Source: Massilia eurypsychrophila
Lineage (GTDB): Bacteria; Pseudomonadota; Gammaproteobacteria; Burkholderiales; Burkholderiaceae_D
Direction of reading: 5' to 3'
NCBI RefSeq assembly: GCF_002760655.1
Contig: NZ_PDOC01000004.1
Span: 405,230 to 469,229 of the forward strand
Length of the DNA: 64,000 nt
The notes beneath the pieces were generated by a model that searched no databases, was not told the DNA's origin, and saw nothing but the letters and a program-made list of their open reading frames with translations. A program made the position numbers and the translations under genes. Of this stretch, positions 21,804 through 32,535 are shown one piece after another. Position 1 is the first letter of the stretch; every line of letters begins with the position of its first letter.

Positions 21804-22574
21804 ATGAACCGCGTTTTCATCACCGGCGCGTCGAGCGGAATCGGCGAAGCGCTGGCGCGCGAATATGCGCTGCAAGGCGCCACCCTGGGCCTGCTGGCGC
21901 GCCGCGGCGACGCCTTGCGCCGGCTTGCCGCCAGCCTGCCCAATGCCGGCCTGCACAAGGTCTACGCGGTCGACGTCACCGACCGCGCCGCGCTGGCGGC
22001 GGCGGCGGCCGACTTCATCGCCGCCGGCGGCGCCGACATCGTCATCGCCAATGCCGGCGTCTCGCAAGGCACGCTGACCGAACACGCCGAAGACCTCGTT
22101 GCCTTCGACGCCATCTTCGCCACCAACGTCAGCGCCACCGTCGCCACTTTCGCGCCGTTCATCGCCGCCATGAAAACGCGCGGCGGCTCGCCGACGCTGG
22201 TGGGGATCGGCAGCGTCGCCGGTATCCGCGGCCTGCCCGGCGCTGGCGCCTACAGCGCGTCGAAAGCGGCGGTGCTGGCCTACTGCGAATCGCTGCGCCT
22301 CGAAATGAAGCCGTACGGGATCCGCGTGGTGACCATCGCGCCGGGCTACATCGACACGCCGATGACGCGCCACAATCCCTATCCGATGCCGTTCCTGATG
22401 CCGGCCGCGACCTTCGCCGAAAAGGCAACCATCGCCATCGCAGTCGGCGCCAGCTACCGCGTCATCCCGTGGCAGATGGGCGTCGTCGCCAAGCTGCTGC
22501 GCGCGCTGCCCAACGCCGTCTACGACCTGGCGTTTTCGCGCGCGCCGCGCAAACCGCGGGCAAGCAAGCCATGA
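21804..22574 (+). CDS. SDR family NAD(P)-dependent oxidoreductase
   Basis: The 256-residue short-chain dehydrogenase has the cofactor motif TGASSGIGEALAREYA at residues 6-21, NAG in IVIANAGVSQG, the catalytic serine in GSVAG, and YSASKAAV containing the Tyr-x-x-x-Lys pair. The substrate is unknown. Its stop overlaps the birA start (ATGA), so the two are translationally coupled. Confidence 0.93.
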   Translation: MNRVFITGASSGIGEALAREYALQGATLGLLARRGDALRRLAASLPNAGLHKVYAVDVTDRAALAAAAADFIAAGGADIVIANAGVSQGTLTEHAEDLVAFDAIFATNVSATVATFAPFIAAMKTRGGSPTLVGIGSVAGIRGLPGAGAYSASKAAVLAYCESLRLEMKPYGIRVVTIAPGYIDTPMTRHNPYPMPFLMPAATFAEKATIAIAVGASYRVIPWQMGVVAKLLRALPNAVYDLAFSRAPRKPRASKP

Positions 22575-23335
22575 ACGCGGCCGCCATCGCCGCGCTGTGC
22601 CGCGCCGCCGTCGACATCGAAGTGGTGGCCGAAACCGGCTCCACCAATGCCGACCTGATGGGGCGCGCCGCCCAGCTGGCGCGCCCCACCCTGCTGATCG
22701 CCGAACACCAGAGCGCCGGGCGCGGGCGGGCTGGCCGCAGCTGGCTGTCGGCGCCGGGCGACTCGCTGACGTTCTCGCTGGCGTGGCAGTTCGACGGTTC
22801 GCCCCAGCAGCTGCTTGGACTGCCGTTGGCGGTCGGCGTCGCGCTGGCCGAGGCGCTGGCCGCGCTGGCCGTGCCGGTGCAGCTGAAGTGGCCGAACGAC
22901 GTGCTCAAGGACGGCAGCAAGCTGGCCGGCATCCTGATCGAAACCCAGGGCGCGCCGGGCGGCACCTGGGCGGTGATCGGCATCGGCCTGAACCTGTCGA
23001 TGCCGGACCGGATCGAAGAGCGCATCGGCCGCAGCATCGCCACCGCACCCTGGCTCGCGCGGATGGAGCGCGACGCGCTGATGGCGGCGCTGACCGACGC
23101 ACTGGCGGCCGGCATGGACCAATTCGCCCGCGAGGGCTTTGGCGCCTTCCGCGCGCGCTGGGACGCCCTGCACGCCTGGCGCGGCCAGCCGGTGGCGATC
23201 GTCGACCAGGGCGCCGTGCTGCAGCAGGGCGTCGCGGCCGGCGTCGACGACAGCGGGCGCCTGCTGCTCGACACCGACGGCGGCCGCGTCGCGGTACTTG
23301 CCGGCGACGTCTCGCTGCGGCTGGGTGAATCCTGA
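22571..23335 (+). CDS. birA: biotin--[acetyl-CoA-carboxylase] ligase, monofunctional
   Basis: It attaches biotin to the biotin carboxyl carrier protein. The 254-residue protein has the biotinyl-AMP loop SAGRGRAGRSWLS, the KWPNDVL motif, and the C-terminal SH3-like domain ending in VAVLAGDVSLRLG. It starts directly with the catalytic domain (ETGSTNADL) and lacks the N-terminal winged helix of E. coli BirA, so it should not repress a biotin operon. The ATG at 22571 overlaps the SDR stop. The stop shares a base with the coaX ATG (TGATG). Confidence 0.95.
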   Translation: MNAAAIAALCRAAVDIEVVAETGSTNADLMGRAAQLARPTLLIAEHQSAGRGRAGRSWLSAPGDSLTFSLAWQFDGSPQQLLGLPLAVGVALAEALAALAVPVQLKWPNDVLKDGSKLAGILIETQGAPGGTWAVIGIGLNLSMPDRIEERIGRSIATAPWLARMERDALMAALTDALAAGMDQFAREGFGAFRARWDALHAWRGQPVAIVDQGAVLQQGVAAGVDDSGRLLLDTDGGRVAVLAGDVSLRLGES

Positions 23336-24072
23336 TGCTGCTACTGATCGATGCGGGCAACACCCGCGTCAAGTGGGCGCTGGCCGCCGACGATGCGCCG
23401 CCCGGCCGCTGGCTCGAGACCGGCGCCGTCGTCCAGGCCGACCTCACCCAGCTGGCCGCCAGCTGGCAGCACCGGGCCATCACCCGAGCGCTCGTGTCGA
23501 ACGTCGCCGGCGCCGCAGTGCGCGCCCGGCTGCAGCAGATGCTGCCGGCCACGCCGATCGAGTGGTTCGCATCCGTTGACCAACTCGCCGGCGTGCGCAA
23601 CGGCTACCGCAATCGGTCGCAGCTGGGGTGCGACCGCTTTGCCGCTGCCATTGGCGCGCGCGCGCTGGAGCCGGGCAAGGCGCTGGTGGTGGCCACCTGC
23701 GGCACCGCCACCACCATCGACGCATTGTCCGCCGACGGCGTGTTCCTCGGCGGGATGATCCTGCCGGGGCTGGGCCTGATGGCTGCCTCGCTGGCGCGCA
23801 ATACGGCGCAGCTGCCGCACATCGCCCCCGGCGGCAGCGAGGCCGCCGGCTTTGCCGACAACACCGACGACGCCATCCTGTCGGGCTGCCTGTCGGCGCA
23901 GGCCGGCGCCATCGAGCGCGCCATCGGCCTGCTCGGCGCCGATCTGTGCCTGCTCTCCGGCGGCGCCGCGCCTTACATCGCGCCGTTGCTGTCGGCGCGT
24001 TCGTATACTGCGCGCATGGTCGACAACATTGTCCTGGTCGGCCTGCACGCCGCCGCAACTTCGAGGAATTAG
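23335..24072 (+). CDS. coaX: type III pantothenate kinase
   Basis: It phosphorylates pantothenate, the first step of CoA synthesis. The 245-residue protein has the ASKHA-fold motifs DAGNTRVKWAL (residues 5-15), CDRFAAAIGA and TCGTATTIDAL, followed by GLGLMAASLARNTAQLP. Type III kinases are normally feedback-resistant. The one-base overlap with birA is the common birA-coaX arrangement of Betaproteobacteria. Confidence 0.96.
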   Translation: MLLLIDAGNTRVKWALAADDAPPGRWLETGAVVQADLTQLAASWQHRAITRALVSNVAGAAVRARLQQMLPATPIEWFASVDQLAGVRNGYRNRSQLGCDRFAAAIGARALEPGKALVVATCGTATTIDALSADGVFLGGMILPGLGLMAASLARNTAQLPHIAPGGSEAAGFADNTDDAILSGCLSAQAGAIERAIGLLGADLCLLSGGAAPYIAPLLSARSYTARMVDNIVLVGLHAAATSRN

Positions 24073-24075
24073 CCC

Positions 24076-24744
24076 GTGCTGAAATTTATCTTCTGGTGCC
24101 TGTTGTGCCTGAACGGCGTGCTGCTCGCCTATGGCCAGGGCATGCTCGGCAACTTCAAGGGCAACGAGCGTGAACCGGCGCGCATCAAGAACCAGCTCAA
24201 TATCGACAGGCTGGCGCTGCTGACGGCGGCGCCGGCGGCGGCGGTTGCCGCCGCGCCGGCCGCGCCGGCCACGGCAGAGACGCTGGCCTGCTTCGAGATC
24301 GGCAGTTTGGCGCAGGCCGAAGCGCGCCGGTTCGAAGCCCGGCTTTCGCCGCTGGACCTGGGCGAGGGGATGACGCGCCTGGCGCTGGCGTCGACCGATG
24401 TATCGAGCTACATGGTGATCATCCCGCCGCAGGCCAGCAAGGAAGCGGCCGACAAGAAGGCCGGCGAACTGAAGGCGCTTGGCGTGACCAACTTCTTCAT
24501 CATGTCCGACAATTCGCCACTGCGCTGGGCGATATCGCTGGGCGTTTTCAAGTCCGAGGCGGCGGCGCAATCGCTGCTGGCGACGCTGACCAAGCAAGGC
24601 GTCAGCAGTGCCCGCATCAATCCGCGCGGCACGCAGACGACGCGGCTGGCGTTCCAGTTTCGCGGCATCGACGTGGCGGCCAAGGCGAAGATCGACGACA
24701 TCGCCGAATCCTTCCCGGCGCTCAAAACGCGCGCCTGCAAATAG
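24076..24744 (+). CDS. SPOR domain-containing membrane protein
   Basis: The 222-residue protein starts with GTG three nt after the coaX stop. It has one N-terminal hydrophobic helix (LKFIFWCLLCLNGVLLAYG), an Ala-rich stretch around residue 52-70, and a C-terminal domain (~125-210: SYMVIIPPQASKEAADKKAG, WAISLGVFKSEAAAQSLL) that reads as a SPOR repeat. It probably binds cell-wall peptidoglycan. It follows birA-coaX, consistent with one operon. Confidence 0.82.
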   Translation: MLKFIFWCLLCLNGVLLAYGQGMLGNFKGNEREPARIKNQLNIDRLALLTAAPAAAVAAAPAAPATAETLACFEIGSLAQAEARRFEARLSPLDLGEGMTRLALASTDVSSYMVIIPPQASKEAADKKAGELKALGVTNFFIMSDNSPLRWAISLGVFKSEAAAQSLLATLTKQGVSSARINPRGTQTTRLAFQFRGIDVAAKAKIDDIAESFPALKTRACK

Positions 24745-24753
24745 CCAACAAAC

Positions 24754-25020
24754 GCTGGGGTCAGGTCTGACATTCGGACAAATAGCTGGGGTCAGGTCTG
24801 ACAATCGGACAAATCGCTGGGGTCAGGTCTGACATTCAGACATTTTCGGCGCCAACTCAGAGCCGAATCGCCGTTTTATTATCAGCTGGACAGTATCAGG
24901 CGGGCACGTCAATGCAAATTGCGGTGGAAATGTCCGAATGTCAGACCTGACCCCAGCAAAATGTCCATATATCAGACATGACCCCGGCAAAATGTCCGAA
25001 TGTCAGACCTGACCCCAGCA
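24754..25020. repeat. 3+3 inverted array of 31-bp units containing GGGGTCAGGTCTGACA
   Basis: Three tandem 31-bp units start at 24754, 24785 and 24816 (GCTGGGGTCAGGTCTGACA then TTCGGACAAAT). After a unique spacer of about 80 nt, three units in the opposite orientation fill 24929-25020 (TGTCCGAATGTCAGACCTGA then CCCCAGCA). The whole block lies between the convergent ends of the SPOR gene and rlpA. The middle right-hand copy is diverged (TCCATATATCAGACATGACC). There is no coding sequence. As RNA it would fold into a long imperfect hairpin in either direction. Confidence 0.9.
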
Positions 25021-25043
25021 ATTCCGGCAATTCAGCAACAATT

Positions 25044-26051
25044 TCAGTCGGCAGTACGCCTGACGACGATCGGCTTGATCGCCAGCGCGGCCGGCAGTTC
25101 GCGCGCAGCCTCAAGCGCTTCGGCGCGGCTGTCGAAGGGACCGCCGAACAAGCGGTGCAAGGCGCCCGACTGCATCACTTCGACAATCGGCACCGCGCCC
25201 GACGCCAGCACCTTGCTGCGCACTTCGGCGGCGCGCTCGGCCAGGCTGAAGGCGCCAAGCTGCAGGTAATAGCCGTCGGTCGGCGCACGTACCGGCGCAG
25301 CGGCGCCGACGTCGGCCAGCTGCGCATCACTCTGCAGAACAAAACTCCGCTCGGCCACCAGCGAGGCTACCTGCGGCGGCGGCAGCACTTGCGGCGCCGG
25401 CGTCACCACGCCACCCGGCAGCAACCGTTCCAGCTGCACTTCGTGGCTGCCCTTGCCGAGCAGGCCCAGTTTCAACGCCGCGGTGTACGACACGTCGACG
25501 ATGCGGCTCGCATGAAACGGTCCGCGGTCGTTGATGCGCACCACAACCTGCACGCCGGACGACAGGCTGGTGATGCGCGCGTACGATGGAATCGGCAGCG
25601 TCGGATGGGCCGCCGTCATCTTGTACATGTCGTAGACTTCGCCCGACGAGGTGCGCTGGCCATGGAATTTTTTGCCGTACCACGACGCCACGCCGCGCTG
25701 CGCGAACTGCGCGTTGCCGTTCATCGGCACATAGGTCTTGCCGAACACCGCGTACGGCCGGTTGGCATATCTGGACAGCGGTTCGGCCTTGACCACCGCA
25801 TCGGGCACCTGGCGCAAGCCGGCCGGCGGCATGTCGCCCGGACCGTCGTCCATGTAGTAGCCGCCGCGCCCCGAACCGGCCGCCGGCAGCGCCGGCAGGT
25901 CGTCGGCCTTCGGATGGACGACGCCCGCGGTGGCAGGCCGCGGCGGTGGCTGCAGCTGGGGGGCGGCCTGGTTCGCCGTCGTGCCGCAGCCGGCCAGCAG
26001 CGCGGCGCCGGCCAGCGCCACGGTCGCCGCAAGCTTGTTCGATACGGCCAT
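25044..26051 (-). CDS. rlpA: septal ring lytic transglycosylase RlpA-like lipoprotein
   Basis: The 335-residue protein has a lipoprotein signal (lipobox LLAGC, lipidated Cys at residue 22), a double-psi beta-barrel domain with RGVASWYGKKFHGQRTSSGE and VRINDRGPFHASRIVDVS, and a C-terminal SPOR domain (YYLQLGAFSLAERAAE). RlpA cleaves glycan strands lacking stem peptides. The ATG at 26051 is chosen because the lipoprotein signal begins there. It lies 26 nt after rodA, the last gene of the elongation operon. Confidence 0.92.
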   Translation of the reverse strand: MAVSNKLAATVALAGAALLAGCGTTANQAAPQLQPPPRPATAGVVHPKADDLPALPAAGSGRGGYYMDDGPGDMPPAGLRQVPDAVVKAEPLSRYANRPYAVFGKTYVPMNGNAQFAQRGVASWYGKKFHGQRTSSGEVYDMYKMTAAHPTLPIPSYARITSLSSGVQVVVRINDRGPFHASRIVDVSYTAALKLGLLGKGSHEVQLERLLPGGVVTPAPQVLPPPQVASLVAERSFVLQSDAQLADVGAAAPVRAPTDGYYLQLGAFSLAERAAEVRSKVLASGAVPIVEVMQSGALHRLFGGPFDSRAEALEAARELPAALAIKPIVVRRTAD

Positions 26052-26077
26052 TCGCGCCTCCGTGGTGAAAAGGGTAA

Positions 26078-27190
26078 TCAGGTTTGCACCAGCTTGCGGT
26101 GCCGCGAAATACTCATCAGTATACCCGCCCCCAAACCGAGCGTGACGAAGGCGGTGCCGCCGTAGCTCATGAACGGCAGCGGCACGCCGACTATCGGCAA
26201 AATGCCGCTGACCATGCCCATGTTGACGAAGGCGTAAACGAAAAAATTCATCGTGAGGGCGCCGGCCAGCAGGCGCGCAAACAGCGTCGGCGCGTTGGCC
26301 GCGATCATCAGGCCGCGCCCGATCAGCAGCAGGTAGATCAGCAGCAGCCCCAGAATGCCGATCAGGCCGAACTCCTCGGCGTAAATCGAGAAGATGAAGT
26401 CGGTCGTGTGCTCGGGCACGAACTCCAGGTGCGACTGGGTCCCCTTCAGCAGGCCCTTGCCCGAGATGCCGCCAGAGCCGATCGCGATGACCGACTGGAT
26501 GATGTGGAAGCCCTTGCCCAGCGGGTCCTTGGTCGGATCGATCAGCGTCAGCACGCGGTCGCGCTGATAGTCGTGCATCAGCGACCAGGCCACCGGCAGC
26601 GCCGCCGCGCCGGCGATGAACAGGCCAAGCAGCGCCTTCCACGACAGCCCGGCCAGAAAGATCACGAACAGGCCGGCCGACAGCACCAGCAGCGACGTGC
26701 CCAGGTCAGGCTGCAGCTGGATCAGGCCGACCGGCACCGCCAGCAGAACCGAGGCGACGATGAACGAATGCCAGCGCACCATGCCGGCTTTCTGGTGGAA
26801 GTACCAGGCCAGCATCAACGGCATGGCGATCTTCATGATTTCGGACGGCTGAATGTCGACGCCGACGTACAGCCAGCGGCGCGCGCCCTTCTTGACGATC
26901 CCGAACAGGAACACCGCTACCAGCAGCGCCACGCCGACCGTGTAGATCGGCACCGCCAGGCGCATCAGCGTCTGCGGCGGCACCAGCGCGGCGGCCCACA
27001 TAATGATGAAGGCGACCATCGTATTGCGGATCTGTCCTTCCAGCCGGCCCGGGTATTCGATGCCGGCCGAGTACATCGTGATCATGCTGGTGGCCAGCAG
27101 CAGGAACAGGATCATCGCCAGCGGCGCGTCAAATACCAGCAGGTGCGGCTTCATGCGTCGCCACAGGGAACGTCGTTCGTTGATGCGCAT
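26078..27190 (-). CDS. rodA: rod shape-determining SEDS glycosyltransferase RodA
   Basis: The 370-residue multipass protein (about ten hydrophobic helices) belongs to the SEDS family. It polymerises glycan strands in the elongasome with the transpeptidase encoded by the preceding mrdA. Motifs visible include DLGTSLL, VAIGSGGISGKG and PEHTTDFIFS. It starts 3 nt after the mrdA stop, so the two are co-translated. Confidence 0.95.
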   Translation of the reverse strand: MRINERRSLWRRMKPHLLVFDAPLAMILFLLLATSMITMYSAGIEYPGRLEGQIRNTMVAFIIMWAAALVPPQTLMRLAVPIYTVGVALLVAVFLFGIVKKGARRWLYVGVDIQPSEIMKIAMPLMLAWYFHQKAGMVRWHSFIVASVLLAVPVGLIQLQPDLGTSLLVLSAGLFVIFLAGLSWKALLGLFIAGAAALPVAWSLMHDYQRDRVLTLIDPTKDPLGKGFHIIQSVIAIGSGGISGKGLLKGTQSHLEFVPEHTTDFIFSIYAEEFGLIGILGLLLIYLLLIGRGLMIAANAPTLFARLLAGALTMNFFVYAFVNMGMVSGILPIVGVPLPFMSYGGTAFVTLGLGAGILMSISRHRKLVQT

Positions 27191-27193
27191 GCG

Positions 27194-29155
27194 TCAGTCC
27201 TTCGCCGGCGGCTCGGCGCCCGGCTGGAATGGCGCCGGAACGGCCGGCACCTCTTCTACTTCGACTTCGACCGGCACCGGCTTGGCGCCGTCCTTCGATG
27301 TCGGCCGCTTGCCCGTCAGGTAGTAGTCGAGCGCCTTGCGCGCGATTGGCGCAGCGTAAGCGGCGCCGAAGCCGGCGTTTTCGACGATCAGCGCCAAGGC
27401 GATCTTCGGCTTGTCGGCCGGCGCGAAGGCGACGTACAGGGAGTTGTCGCGCAGGCGCTCGCCCATCGCCTTGGCATTGTATTTTTCGCCGCGCTTGAGG
27501 CCCACCGTCTGCGACGTGCCGGTCTTGCCCCCGGCCTGGTAGGCGGCATTCGCGAACGCCAGCCGGCCGGTGCCCTCCTGCGTCACGCCGACCATGGCGC
27601 GCTTGATGAAGTCGACGTTCTCCTGCTTGAGCGGAATGCGGAAGCTCTCCTTGGCAACCGTCTTGGTGCGCTCGCGAGTGCGACCGTCTTCGACCGACTG
27701 CACCAGGTGCGGCCGCATCACCACGCCGTTGTTGGCCAGCGTCGACACCGCGTGCGCCAGCTGCAGGATGGTGTAGCTGTTGTAACCCTGGCCGATGGCG
27801 ATGTTGACATTGTCGCCCTTCTGCCAGACCTGCGCCGCCTTGTTCTTCGAGAAGCGCTGGCGCTTCCAATCCTTCGACGGCAGCACGCCGGTCTTTTCGT
27901 GATCGAGGTCGATGCCGGTCAGGCGGCCGAAGCCGAACGGCTCCATGAAGTCATGGATATGGTCGATCCCCATCTCGTTGCCGAGCTGGTAGTAGTAGGT
28001 GTTGCACGAGATGACGATCGACTTGTACATGTCGACCGTGCCGTGTCCACCGACCTTGTCGTCCATCCAGCGGTAGCTGCCAAGGCTGAACGAGCCGGCG
28101 TCGTGGATCGCCTGCGACGGCGTGCGAAAGCCCTTCTCCAGCGCCGCCAGCGCCATGAACGGCTTGAAGGTCGATCCCGGCGGATAGGTGCCCTGCAGCG
28201 GACGGTTCAGCATCGGCCGGTCGAGCGAGGTATTGAGTTCGTTCCAGCTTTGGCTGTCGATGCCGTCGACGAACAGGTTCGGATCGAACCCCGGGCGCGA
28301 CACGTACGCCAGGATGTCGCCGGTCTCCGGCTCGATCGCCACCAGCGCGCCGCGGAAGTCGTCGAATGCCTGTTCCAGGATTTTCTGCAGCTCGATGTCG
28401 ATCGACAGTACCAGGTTGCTGCCCGGCGTAGCTTCCGTGCGCGACAGCGTGCTGACGGCGCGTCCGCCGGCCGTCTTGATGACTTTCTCGTAGCCGGTCA
28501 CGCCGTGCAGCAGCTTCTCGTAGCTCTTCTCGACGCCTTCCTTGCCGATGTGATCGGTGCCGCGGTAGTTGGTGGCGTCGGGCCCGTCCTCCAGCGCGCG
28601 CGCTTCGCCCTGATTGATGCGGCCGATGAAGCCGATCACGTGGGCCGCGGTTTCGCCCAGCGGGTACTGGCGGAACAGGCGCGCCTGCACGTCGACGCCG
28701 GGAAAGCGGAAGCGCTGCGCGGTGAAGCGCGCCACCTCGTCGTCGGTCAGGCGGGTGCGCAGCGGCACGCTCTCGAAGTTCCTCGACTCGGCCATCAGGG
28801 TGCGAAAGCGCTTGCGGTCCTTCGGCTCGATCACCACCAGCTTGGCCAGCTCGTCGATGACCGAGTCGAGCGAGTGGTGCAGCTTCGACGGCGTGATCTC
28901 CAGCGTGTAGGCGGAGAAGTTACGCGCCAGGACGACGCCGTTGCGGTCGAGGATCAGGCCGCGGTTCGGCACGATCGGCACGATCGCCAGCCGGTTGTCC
29001 TCGGCCAGCGCGGCGTAGTCGTCGTGCTTGATCACCTGCAGCCAGACCACGCGCGCCACCAAGATGGCGAAGCACAAGAACACCAGCGTGAACAAGGCGG
29101 TGACGCGAACCCGGAACAGGTGGATCTCGCGGTCGTTATTCTGTAATTCAGTCAT
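27194..29155 (-). CDS. mrdA: penicillin-binding protein 2
   Basis: The 653-residue peptidoglycan D,D-transpeptidase of the elongasome has an N-terminal membrane anchor (VTALFTLVFLCFAILVARVV), a pedestal domain, and a C-terminal transpeptidase domain with SxxK in PPGSTFKPF, SxN as SCN and KTG in GGKTGTSQ. The ATG at 29155 is chosen; it shares one base with the mreD stop (TGATG). The C-terminus has a Pro/Val/Glu-rich tail. It works with RodA next door. Confidence 0.95.
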   Translation of the reverse strand: MTELQNNDREIHLFRVRVTALFTLVFLCFAILVARVVWLQVIKHDDYAALAEDNRLAIVPIVPNRGLILDRNGVVLARNFSAYTLEITPSKLHHSLDSVIDELAKLVVIEPKDRKRFRTLMAESRNFESVPLRTRLTDDEVARFTAQRFRFPGVDVQARLFRQYPLGETAAHVIGFIGRINQGEARALEDGPDATNYRGTDHIGKEGVEKSYEKLLHGVTGYEKVIKTAGGRAVSTLSRTEATPGSNLVLSIDIELQKILEQAFDDFRGALVAIEPETGDILAYVSRPGFDPNLFVDGIDSQSWNELNTSLDRPMLNRPLQGTYPPGSTFKPFMALAALEKGFRTPSQAIHDAGSFSLGSYRWMDDKVGGHGTVDMYKSIVISCNTYYYQLGNEMGIDHIHDFMEPFGFGRLTGIDLDHEKTGVLPSKDWKRQRFSKNKAAQVWQKGDNVNIAIGQGYNSYTILQLAHAVSTLANNGVVMRPHLVQSVEDGRTRERTKTVAKESFRIPLKQENVDFIKRAMVGVTQEGTGRLAFANAAYQAGGKTGTSQTVGLKRGEKYNAKAMGERLRDNSLYVAFAPADKPKIALALIVENAGFGAAYAAPIARKALDYYLTGKRPTSKDGAKPVPVEVEVEEVPAVPAPFQPGAEPPAKD

Positions 29156-29667
29156 CAGATCGGGCGGGTGTGATCGCGGTCGACGGCGCGCCGCTGCGGC
29201 GCCAGCAGCATCCAGGTAATCACCGGCCACAGTGCGATGGCGACGACACTCTCGACGAAGATCAGCCAGCCCTGGAATTTTCCGGTGATGATGAAGCGCA
29301 CCAGCACCTGCAGCAACTGCGTCAGCAGCAGCAGCGGGAACACGTGCAGCGCCTGCGTCATGGTCGGGAACCACAGTATGCGCCGGTGGATCATGATCGC
29401 CAGGTAGGACAGCAAGGTATAGGCCAGCGCATTTTCGCCCAGCAGCGTCGAGTCATGCACGTCCATCATCAGGCCCATGAAAAAGGCCATGCCGATGCCG
29501 ACCTTGCGCGGCTGGTGAATACCCCAGAACACCAGCACCAGCGCGACGAAATCGGGGGCGCCGATCAGATGGCCCCACGGCAGCAGGTTGAGCATGAACG
29601 CCGCCGTCAGGCTAAGCGCGATGAACAGCGGGCTGACGGGAAGCAGGATGTAATGCGGACGGTTCAT
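29155..29667 (-). CDS. mreD: rod shape-determining protein MreD
   Basis: The 170-residue inner-membrane protein has about five transmembrane segments and the MreD core (GLMMDVHDSTLLGENALAYT). It is part of the MreBCD elongasome. Its start overlaps the mreC stop by four bases (ATGA). Confidence 0.93.
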   Translation of the reverse strand: MNRPHYILLPVSPLFIALSLTAAFMLNLLPWGHLIGAPDFVALVLVFWGIHQPRKVGIGMAFFMGLMMDVHDSTLLGENALAYTLLSYLAIMIHRRILWFPTMTQALHVFPLLLLTQLLQVLVRFIITGKFQGWLIFVESVVAIALWPVITWMLLAPQRRAVDRDHTRPI

Positions 29668-30749
29668 TGTCCGGCTCCTTTATTGACAGGCGGCGGCAGC
29701 GCCCCAGGCGTTGCAGCCGTCGTGGCGGCGGGCGGCGTCGCTGCCTTCGGCGCTGGCACCGGCGCCGCTTTCGGCTGCGCGGCGGCGGGCGCCGTCGGCG
29801 CCTTCGGCTGGACCACGGCGCCCGCCAGCGGCGGCGCATTCGACGGTGGCATCTTCGTCAGGCTGGACTTCTTGCCGATGACCTTGACCGGCTCCGGCGC
29901 GGGGCGCGGCAGCAGGTCGGGCCGTGACATCAGGATCAACAGCTGGCGGTTGCGGTCGATGCCGGCCAGCGGCTGGCACACCACGCGGCCGAACGCGCCG
30001 GTTGCGCTGCTTTCGACCTGCATCACCTTCGCCACCGCCAGCCCTGGCGGGTAGACGCCGTCCATGCCGGACGTGATCAGGACGTCGCCGACAACGATGT
30101 CCGCATTTGGCGCCATGAAGCGCAAATCGAGCAGGCCCGATTGACCGCGGCCGTAGGCGACGCTGCGCAGGCCGTTGCGCAGCACCTGCACCGGGATGGC
30201 CTGTTCCTTGTCGGTCAGCAGCGTCACTTCGGAGGTGAACGGGAATACGCGCGTGACCTGGCCGACCACGCCGGAGCTGTCGATGACCGGCAGGCCAAGC
30301 TGCACGCCCTGGCGGATGCCACGGTCGAGCACCACCTTGCGGGTCGACGGGTCGCGCGCGTCGTACAGGATCTCGCTCATCATCGATCTGACCGGCAGGT
30401 GCTCGCGCGCGCCCATCAGGCGGCGCAGGTGGGCGTTCTCGGCGATCTGGTGCTGCGCTTCCTGCAGCGACCTGGCGGCAGCGACCTGCTCACTCTTGAG
30501 GGTGTCGACTTCCTTTTGCAGGGTCGACACGGAGGAGAAGTAGTTGCCCATGCTGGCGAGCGCGTCGCGCGGCATCAGCGCGGCCATCTGCAGCGGGTAC
30601 AGCACCGTGCCGGCGGCCTGGCGCACCGTCGCCAGCAGGCCTACCCGCGCATCCATCATCAGCAAGGCGATCGAAATGAATGCGAAAAACGCCACCTTGA
30701 CCCGGGCCGGGGCGCCTTGCTTGAAGAGTGGCGGAGGACTGTATTCCAT
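29664..30749 (-). CDS. mreC: rod shape-determining protein MreC
   Basis: The 361-residue bitopic protein has one N-terminal transmembrane helix, a coiled coil (~65-105: STLQKEVDTLKSEQVAAARS), and the periplasmic MreC beta-barrel domain (VVGQVTRVFPFTSEVTLLTD, LITSGMDGVYPPGLAVAKV). About 60 C-terminal residues are almost only Pro, Ala, Lys and Val, longer than in E. coli MreC. I use the ATG at 30749, preceded by GGAAG; a TTG three codons upstream is the alternative. Confidence 0.94.
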   Translation of the reverse strand: MEYSPPPLFKQGAPARVKVAFFAFISIALLMMDARVGLLATVRQAAGTVLYPLQMAALMPRDALASMGNYFSSVSTLQKEVDTLKSEQVAAARSLQEAQHQIAENAHLRRLMGAREHLPVRSMMSEILYDARDPSTRKVVLDRGIRQGVQLGLPVIDSSGVVGQVTRVFPFTSEVTLLTDKEQAIPVQVLRNGLRSVAYGRGQSGLLDLRFMAPNADIVVGDVLITSGMDGVYPPGLAVAKVMQVESSATGAFGRVVCQPLAGIDRNRQLLILMSRPDLLPRPAPEPVKVIGKKSSLTKMPPSNAPPLAGAVVQPKAPTAPAAAQPKAAPVPAPKAATPPAATTAATPGALPPPVNKGAGQ

Positions 30750-30821
30750 GACTTCCAATAAGACTGTGTCGACCTGTGGCTATACCAAGGTCGACACCGG
30801 GACTAGCGATCAGCCGTGCTT

Positions 30822-32183
<1,362 letters not shown>

Positions 32184-32486
32184 ATGTCCCTGACTCTTTC
32201 AGACGTAAAACGGATCGCCAACCTGGCCCAACTCGACATGGACGACGCGCACGCCGAGATCGCGCTGGGTGAACTCAATGGCATCTTCGCGCTGGCCGAG
32301 CAGATGCAGGCGATCAATACCGACGGCGTGGCGCCATTGTCACAGCCGCTCGCCGCCGTCCTCGGCACCTTGCCGCTGCGCCTGCGCGACGACGTCGTCA
32401 CCGAGCAAAACCAGCGCGACGCCTACCAGGCGCCGGCGCCGAAGACCCAGGACGGCCTGTACCTGGTGCCGAAAGTGATCGAATAA
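32184..32486 (+). CDS. gatC: Asp-tRNA(Asn)/Glu-tRNA(Gln) amidotransferase subunit C
   Basis: The 100-residue small subunit starts [17 protein letters not shown] and ends [11 protein letters not shown], the normal family ends. It stabilises the GatAB complex that amidates mischarged tRNAs. It is first of the gatCAB operon, 49 nt before gatA. Confidence 0.96.
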   Translation: MSLTLSDVKRIANLAQLDMDDAHAEIALGELNGIFALAEQMQAINTDGVAPLSQPLAAVLGTLPLRLRDDVVTEQNQRDAYQAPAPKTQDGLYLVPKVIE

Positions 32487-32535
32487 GCCGTCGCCATCCG
32501 CCGACCGCCCCCTCCCCGAATCCGACCCCCGAGCC

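Noticed and set aside
24754..25020. CRISPR array
   Set aside because: The 31-bp units are contiguous with no spacers and occur in both orientations around one unique segment.
26084..29146. 1020-codon plus-strand open frame across rodA and mrdA
   Set aside because: Antisense to clear elongasome genes; composition typical of a shadow frame.
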